From positions 405,805 to 469,804 of the forward strand of contig JBAXHT010000001.1 in assembly GCA_037138755.1 (NCBI GenBank): a stretch of 64,000 bases of DNA, in the 5' to 3' direction. The position numbers were made by a program, and so were the translations under genes. The DNA is from Armatimonadota bacterium. Its GTDB lineage: Bacteria > Armatimonadota > Fimbriimonadia > Fimbriimonadales > Fimbriimonadaceae. This document shows, in pieces, positions 59,234 through 64,000 of this stretch; position 1 is the stretch's first letter, and each line of letters starts with the position of its first letter. The notes below the pieces were generated by a model. It saw nothing but the letters and a program-made list of their open reading frames with translations, ran no database searches and was not told where the DNA came from.

Positions 59234-59833
59234 ATGGAGCAGCCAGCTAACTTCGCGAACCCACAAGAGATGGTGGCTTTCGCCTGGAAGCTGCTCCTCG
59301 AAGCCTGCCACCAGCGCCGACACCCTTTCCATACGCCAACACTCTGCACAGTCAGTGCAAGAGGGCCGGAGGCAAGGTCGGTAATCCTGAGGGACGCAGG
59401 AGAGGCTGATTGGACTCTTCGGGCGAACGCGGATGTTCGCTCACCCAAAGTCAAACAGCTTGAAACGGACGGTCGTTCAACCTGGCAGTTCTACTCCTTT
59501 CCAGACTATCTCCAAGTACGGTGTTTCGGTCACACTCAAGTCCACCATCTCGACGAAATCGCTAACGAGGCTTGGAAAAGGAGCCAGCTTCTTTCTAGAC
59601 GTTGTTATCTAGCTCCCCTCCCGCCATCCGCTCCCTTGGAGAAGCTCGAGTCAAATATGCCTCCAGACCTCGCGGGACGCGAGCCGACCGAAGAGGAATC
59701 TCGAGCAGGCTTCCAAAACTTTGCCGTCCTCCAATGTCACGTTGAGGAGATGGACATCCTTTCACTCCGATACGAAGGCAATCTCCGGCTGCGGGCAATC
59801 CGAAACCAATCACCAATTTGGACCGCCCCGTAA
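59234..59833 (+). CDS. Pyridoxamine 5'-phosphate oxidase-like flavoprotein
   Basis: A 199-residue protein of the PNPOx-like/Alr4036 type: PHTLCT-like strand (FHTPTLCTVSARGPEARSVI), the FMN-binding RSVILRD and LRANADVRSPKVKQL, and a C-terminal RLRAIRNQSPIW resembling the PNPOx dimerisation domain. Members bind FMN; many are not true pyridoxal-phosphate synthases. It lies 21 nt after the methyltransferase. Confidence 0.8.
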   Translation: MEQPANFANPQEMVAFAWKLLLEACHQRRHPFHTPTLCTVSARGPEARSVILRDAGEADWTLRANADVRSPKVKQLETDGRSTWQFYSFPDYLQVRCFGHTQVHHLDEIANEAWKRSQLLSRRCYLAPLPPSAPLEKLESNMPPDLAGREPTEEESRAGFQNFAVLQCHVEEMDILSLRYEGNLRLRAIRNQSPIWTAP

Positions 59834-59847
59834 CGTTGAGTCAGGGC

Positions 59848-60624
59848 TCAAGCCCAGCGCTTTCGGAGACGGTTGGTCATCCACAACGCCACATCCTCAA
59901 TATCTGCCAGCGGCTTACCCGTTTGGGGATTCGACCACTGGTAATGGGGCGGGCCGAACTCAGGATCAAAGGTCGTCATTCGCCCAGCTTTCTCGTTGTT
60001 GCCGTGAATCGTGTCCCACCACTTTTCAAATTTAGGAATGTATCCCTCCCAGTTCTTCTCCCTTGGGTCGGGGACTTGTGGGCCTTCCTCAAAGCCGATC
60101 CGGGCATGGATATGCCTTGATCTCGTCAGAACGAGATCAAGCTGACTGCTGAAGCCGCCGAGCATCGACTCAGTCACCACCGTCCAGTGGCTCAAGTCGG
60201 CGCAGAGATACAAGTCAGGTAGGTCATTCAAATAACGTGCAGTTGACATTGGCTCGTACAAGAGCCGTCCCCGGTGGGTCTCGAAGTTCACCGGGAACGG
60301 AACCTGCTTTGTCGCCTCAATCAGTTGTCCAAGGAAATCTAAGCCCTGTTCGTAGGTCATCCATGGTCGTCCAGCGTGAATCGTTGCGCCAACGGCGCCG
60401 TTGTCGTAGGCCTCGCCGAGCCCGCGTTTGAACGCCTCAAGCTCGTCTCCGGCAACCATTGCCATGTACTTTAGCCCAGACTTCTCAATCTCCGGTTTCA
60501 GCGTAAAGTGCGGCTGAACCCAATCCTCAAACCCTTCGTAACCCTTGTCTCGAACCCAACGGAGTTTGTCTTCCATTGTCCCAGGGAGACCCCACAGGGT
60601 TTTGTACACTTCGACTTTCGCCAT
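59848..60624 (-). CDS. Sugar phosphate isomerase/epimerase-like TIM barrel
   Basis: 258 residues from Met at 60624; a longer start at 60642 adds six residues. The xylose-isomerase-like TIM barrel is marked by early GLPGTMEDKLRWVRDKGYEG, FETHRGRLL (metal-binding region), DLYLCADLSHWT and SRHIHARIGFEEGPQ. Proteins of this type isomerise or epimerise sugars or inositol derivatives; substrate unknown. It is divergent from osmC with 80 nt between starts. Confidence 0.8.
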   Translation of the reverse strand: MAKVEVYKTLWGLPGTMEDKLRWVRDKGYEGFEDWVQPHFTLKPEIEKSGLKYMAMVAGDELEAFKRGLGEAYDNGAVGATIHAGRPWMTYEQGLDFLGQLIEATKQVPFPVNFETHRGRLLYEPMSTARYLNDLPDLYLCADLSHWTVVTESMLGGFSSQLDLVLTRSRHIHARIGFEEGPQVPDPREKNWEGYIPKFEKWWDTIHGNNEKAGRMTTFDPEFGPPHYQWSNPQTGKPLADIEDVALWMTNRLRKRWA

Positions 60625-60691
60625 TCCCAGAATCTTACGCAAGTTCGTTAAAGAAATGGATCGAGTCGCGAATCTTTGATGCGAAGAGGCG

Positions 60692-60697
60692 TAACCT
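60692..60697 (+). promoter_or_regulatory. -10-like hexamer TAACCT, leaderless start
   Basis: TAACCT is followed by GTATGTG (7 nt) and the ATG at 60705, which supports this start over upstream alternatives. Confidence 0.35.
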
Positions 60698-60704
60698 GTA
60701 TGTG

Positions 60705-61130
60705 ATGGTACGCACAGGCAGCGCCGAATGGAACGGCGGAATTATCGACGGCAAAGGCACAGTTTCAACCGAGACAGGAACCTTAAACAACGCCCCCTAC
60801 TCGTTCACTTCTCGTTTTGAGGATGGAAAAGGCACTAACCCCGAAGAGCTTCTTGGAGCCGCCCACGCCGGTTGCTTCAGCATGGCCCTCAGCGGAGTCC
60901 TCGGCGGGCACAAGCTCGTAGCCGACTACATCCGAACTTCGGCTGCTGTCAGCGTGGTCAAGGTTGAAGGCGGCTTCGCCATCGACAAAATCCACCTCAC
61001 CGTCGAAGCCTCAATCCCCGGTGCCACTGCCGAGCAGTTCGCCGAATGCGCCGCCACGGCAAAGGCCGGATGCCCAGTCTCAAAGCTCTTCACCGGTGCC
61101 GAAATCACCCTTGACGCTAAGCTGGCGTAA
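60705..61130 (+). CDS. osmC: OsmC-family peroxiredoxin
   Basis: 141 residues from the ATG at 60705. It has the OsmC hallmarks: GTNPEELLGAAHAGCFSMAL with the first redox Cys, and AAATAKAGCPVSKLF-like second Cys region (ATAKAGCPVSKLFTG). These enzymes reduce organic hydroperoxides with a Cys pair. A longer reading from 60576 lacks support. Confidence 0.93.
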   Translation: MVRTGSAEWNGGIIDGKGTVSTETGTLNNAPYSFTSRFEDGKGTNPEELLGAAHAGCFSMALSGVLGGHKLVADYIRTSAAVSVVKVEGGFAIDKIHLTVEASIPGATAEQFAECAATAKAGCPVSKLFTGAEITLDAKLA

Positions 61131-61174
61131 ACCAAATCCCGGGGCGAACCGGAGAAGAATCATTCAGAATCAAT

Positions 61175-61180
61175 TAAACT
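61175..61180 (+). promoter_or_regulatory. -10-like hexamer TAAACT, possible leaderless start
   Basis: TAAACT is followed by AAAGGGA (7 nt) and the ATG at 61188. The intervening AAAGGGA could alternatively serve as a Shine-Dalgarno. Confidence 0.3.
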
Positions 61181-61187
61181 AAAGGGA

Positions 61188-63500
61188 ATGTTCTTCTCCA
61201 AATCGCCCCACCCGGCGAATTTTCGATTCCTCAACAGCTTCAACGTCGAAACTGGAGAACTCAAAGACGCACAAAAGACCTTCCGAGCTCGACTAAGTAG
61301 CTTTGCGGGAGATGTCTTCCATCTCCAGGTATCTCATGAAACTTGGGGTGAGAACCGCGCGATTGTCGCTCTGAACGAGCCGGCTCACCACGACAGCAAG
61401 AAGGTCGAACTTACTTCCGACGGCCACATCGTCGTTCGCGGTCCCAAGAACAAGGTTCTGCTCAAGGGTCATTTTGGAGTGCTTGGTGAGAACTCCCTCT
61501 GGTCGTTCGAACTCTCTGACCAAGCCCAGTTCTTCGGCATGGGCGAGAAGTACTTCGGCCAGCAAGAGCTCTCCGGCTACCGCGCCAAGTTCTGGAACAC
61601 CGACGTCTGGTCGGACTTCCACTGGGCGCAATGGGGAAACAACCCCGCGGATCCGCCCTATTACACCGCCCCCTACGTCGCGGCCCGCATCGCCGACACC
61701 TACGTCGGCTTCCTTCTCCACAACCCCTCGCCCGCCTTCATCGAAACCCCCGGCGTCGACGACAGCCGCGTCTTCGTCGAGTGGCAGCGCACCTCTCCTA
61801 ACCTCATCCTCGGCAACGAAGGCGGCGAACCGAACCTGTGGATCATCGTCGGCCCAACCCTCCCCGAGCTCACCCGCAAGCTCCAAAAGCTCGTCGGCGT
61901 CACCCCGCTCCCGCCCCTCTGGAGCCTTGGCTACCATCAATCCAAGTGGGGCTATGAAGGCCACGACGACCTCCTCAAGCTCGACGCCGAGTTCACCAAA
62001 CACCAAATCCCCTGCGACGGCCTTTGGCTCGATCTCGACTACATGCGCGACTACCGCATCTTCACCGTCAGCAAAGACAAGTTCCCCAACGGCCCTCAAG
62101 AAACCGCCGACGAACTCACCAAAACCGGCAGAAGAATCGTCCCGATCATCGACCCGGGCGTCAAAAAGGACCCCGGCTACGATGTCTACGATGACGGTCT
62201 GAAGAACAACGCCTTCTGCCAAACCAGCGAAGGCAGCCCATACGTCGGCCTTGTCTGGCCCGGCGAAACCGTCTTCCCAGACTTCACCCAAGACAAGGTC
62301 CGCCAATGGTGGGCAGGATACGCCAAACAATTCCGATCATCAGGCTTTGGAGCCTGCTGGGTCGATATGAACGACCCCTCCACCGGCCCCGTTGACCCCT
62401 ACGAGATGTGGTTCCAAAACGGCAAAGACCACCACAACAAGCATCGAAACCAATACGCCCTCGGCATGCAACTCGCAACCTTCGAAGGGTTCAAACAAGC
62501 CAAACCGAACGAGCGCCCGTTCATCCTCTCCCGATCCGGCTTCATTGGCACCAGCCGATACGCTGCCATCTGGACCGGCGATAACTGCAGCAACTACTTC
62601 TATCTCGCCAACTCAATCCCCTGCAGCATCGGCCTCAGTCTCAGCGGACAGCCGTTCGCCGGAATGGACATCGGCGGCTTCGGCGGCGACGTCACCGACG
62701 AGCTCATGGTCGATTGGATCAAGCTCGCCTTCCTCTTCCCATTCGCAAGAAACCACAACGGAAAAGGGAACCGCGACCAAGAGCCGTTCGCCTTCAAGGC
62801 CCCGGTCATGTCGGTCATCCGCCGCTACATCCGCCTGCGCTACAAGCTCCTGCCCTACATTTACAACCTGTTCATCCAGCAGGAAGAAGCCGGCGACCCG
62901 ATTCTCCGGCCGGTTTTGTATCACTACCCGGAAGCCGGAAACGAGAAGCTCGACGACCAGTTCATGATCGGCGACGCCATCCTCCAGGCCCCCTTCGTCA
63001 ACGAAGAGAAGTCACGTAAGGTCACCCTTCCCGGAACCGACAAGTGGTACGACGCCCGCACCGGCGAATGGCTCGCTCCTGGTTCGCATATCATCAAGCG
63101 AAGCCGGGAAGAAACCGCCCTCTTCATCCGCGAAGGCGCAATCCTCCCCATGCAGCCCGGAACTCCGACCACCACCGAGAAGGAGATGCATAACGTCAAC
63201 TTCCACATCTTCGTCCCCGAAGACTGGACGGGCGAAACCACCTACACCTACAAAGCCGATGACGGCCTCACCTACGACTACCAAAAAGGCATCCGCTCCG
63301 CGGTCCGCCTCACCGTGGTCGGCGCCAAAGGCCACCTCATCCTCAACCTCGAAGAACTAGCCGACGACCACGGCCCCATCAACCCCACGTTTGTGTTGCA
63401 CGGTAATCCGAAGAGCGTCAAACTCAAAGGCCAAAACCTGCCGACCAAGCCCGGACGAGTGATGCTGACGGGACGAGGTTTAAGTGTTCAGGTGAGTTGA
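61188..63500 (+). CDS. Alpha-glucosidase-type glycoside hydrolase, GH31
   Basis: A 770-residue enzyme. An N-terminal beta domain precedes the catalytic barrel. The nucleophile is D393 in CWVDMNDPS (usual WxDMNEP; here Asp replaces Glu after Asn), and the acid/base is D465 in WTGDN. LWSLGYHQSKWGYEGHDDLL and GLSGQPFAGMDIGGFGG-like stretches are typical. Distal beta domains end the protein. It would release glucose or xylose from alpha-linked oligosaccharides. Without a signal peptide it is probably cytoplasmic, acting on imported sugars. Confidence 0.92.
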   Translation: MFFSKSPHPANFRFLNSFNVETGELKDAQKTFRARLSSFAGDVFHLQVSHETWGENRAIVALNEPAHHDSKKVELTSDGHIVVRGPKNKVLLKGHFGVLGENSLWSFELSDQAQFFGMGEKYFGQQELSGYRAKFWNTDVWSDFHWAQWGNNPADPPYYTAPYVAARIADTYVGFLLHNPSPAFIETPGVDDSRVFVEWQRTSPNLILGNEGGEPNLWIIVGPTLPELTRKLQKLVGVTPLPPLWSLGYHQSKWGYEGHDDLLKLDAEFTKHQIPCDGLWLDLDYMRDYRIFTVSKDKFPNGPQETADELTKTGRRIVPIIDPGVKKDPGYDVYDDGLKNNAFCQTSEGSPYVGLVWPGETVFPDFTQDKVRQWWAGYAKQFRSSGFGACWVDMNDPSTGPVDPYEMWFQNGKDHHNKHRNQYALGMQLATFEGFKQAKPNERPFILSRSGFIGTSRYAAIWTGDNCSNYFYLANSIPCSIGLSLSGQPFAGMDIGGFGGDVTDELMVDWIKLAFLFPFARNHNGKGNRDQEPFAFKAPVMSVIRRYIRLRYKLLPYIYNLFIQQEEAGDPILRPVLYHYPEAGNEKLDDQFMIGDAILQAPFVNEEKSRKVTLPGTDKWYDARTGEWLAPGSHIIKRSREETALFIREGAILPMQPGTPTTTEKEMHNVNFHIFVPEDWTGETTYTYKADDGLTYDYQKGIRSAVRLTVVGAKGHLILNLEELADDHGPINPTFVLHGNPKSVKLKGQNLPTKPGRVMLTGRGLSVQVS

Positions 63501-63548
63501 TTCGGTTGGTCGAGTGTCTATATTCGGTATCTCACGGGCAATCGATCG

Positions 63549-63992
63549 CTAGCAGAAGTCACCTAGGTAGAACTTCGAGTTCCAATCCATAATGTTTTTT
63601 TCCATTTGATAACATTCTTCAAATACTTCCCTTGCAGGTAAGCGTTGGTGCCATAAATTTAGTGTTTGATACTCCACAGAAGCCACTTCCAATTTGGCGA
63701 ATCTGATAAGTTCGTCTATGTTACGCTCGGTCCATATTCTGCAGTCGTTTGTATAACGCTTCAGATCAGGTTTCCGGAGTAACTCTGAAAACTTGGCATC
63801 AACGATCAGATCTGTTGTTGCGCCGAGGAGAACGCTGATTCGTTTTGCGTCGTTCAGATCTCCTCGAACTTGCCTCACCTTTTTTTCGGAAGGCTGCTGG
63901 TAGGCCTCAGCTGCACTGGCCTGTTCGGCGAGATGGCTCACGAGTAGCCCAAAGATCTTTAGACTGGGAATGTTCGCCCAGTATCGAGACAT
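63549..63992 (-). CDS. Hypothetical protein
   Basis: A 147-residue ORF whose start (MSRYWANIPSLKIFGLLVSH) lies 8 nt from the window edge, so it may be longer in reality. The sequence is mostly helical and charged (LNDAKRISVLLGATTDLIVD; TERNIDELIRFAKLEV), without signal peptide or membrane segment. I do not recognise a family. Convergent with the GH31 gene. Confidence 0.5.
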   Translation of the reverse strand: MSRYWANIPSLKIFGLLVSHLAEQASAAEAYQQPSEKKVRQVRGDLNDAKRISVLLGATTDLIVDAKFSELLRKPDLKRYTNDCRIWTERNIDELIRFAKLEVASVEYQTLNLWHQRLPAREVFEECYQMEKNIMDWNSKFYLGDFC

Positions 63993-64000
63993 TACGAAGT

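Noticed and set aside
1-64000. CRISPR array
   Set aside because: No run of regularly spaced identical 20-40 bp repeats was seen; the repeats present are the tRNA-derived and palindromic ones listed.

Overview
The window looks like chromosome from a free-living, flagellated, heterotrophic bacterium with a two-membrane envelope. Supporting genes are fliS/fliT, C-terminal-Phe beta-barrel candidates, a multihaem cytochrome, GH20 and GH31 glycosidases and a CUT1 sugar importer. The mix of an Mpa/ARC-type proteasome ATPase, DUF1573, DUF1080, DUF4434 and many secreted beta-propeller-like proteins is most reminiscent of Armatimonadota (Fimbriimonadia-like). That placement is an inference from gene content, not a demonstrated assignment.

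Layout. 1-1.6 kb: end of a ribosomal-protein cluster (rplF start, rpsH, rpsN) preceded by an unrelated XRE-cupin regulator where rplE is normally found. 1.8-6.1 kb: secreted beta-propeller protein, small membrane protein, fliS-fliT, large secreted protein. 6.2-10.1 kb: prfB with an intact programmed +1 frameshift site, then a translationally coupled pair (DUF1573 with a dead matrixin-like domain; four-haem cytochrome). 10.2-15.1 kb: divergent DnaA-family protein with a perfect DnaA box upstream, CBS-GGDEF protein, Mpa/ARC-like AAA ATPase, AraC regulator. 15.1-23.5 kb: thymidine phosphorylase, DUF488, degenerate cyclase, hydrolase, a sugar ABC system whose binding protein is fused to a permease, lpdA. 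23.5-38.9 kb: housekeeping and catabolic genes (creatininase, hflX, GH20, a yebC-rhomboid-acyltransferase-esterase operon, a cutC-mhqO-mhqD operon, a TlpA-like protein).

The most striking region is 38,985-48,358. An intact tRNA-Arg(CCT) is followed by three consecutive gene modules, each ending in a 45-bp copy of the tRNA 3' half (anticodon loop to CCA). Each copy is preceded, at exactly the same 39-nt distance, by a GTAGA motif with GAGAC-core repeats close by. The modules carry a methyltransferase plus ALKBH8-like AlkB pair, a five-gene Cys/His/Met-rich metal-handling set ending in an outer-membrane barrel candidate, and an MgtA-type P-ATPase. No integrase lies in any module. I read this as a tandem array of cargo-only elements inserted at a tRNA, with repeat divergence suggesting the order of insertion.

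48.5-64 kb: M23 peptidase, DUF1080, stand-alone sufB, a GNAT fusion, a tandemly duplicated small-protein plus nucleotidyltransferase module with a decayed first copy, msrB, amidase, a two-epimerase plus glycosyltransferase operon, an RNA cytosine methyltransferase, PNPOx-like, OsmC, GH31 and a final hypothetical gene.

Many genes in this window have a TANNNT (-10-like) hexamer exactly 6 nt (range 5-7) before the start codon and no usable Shine-Dalgarno. This points to frequent leaderless transcription and helped choose starts.
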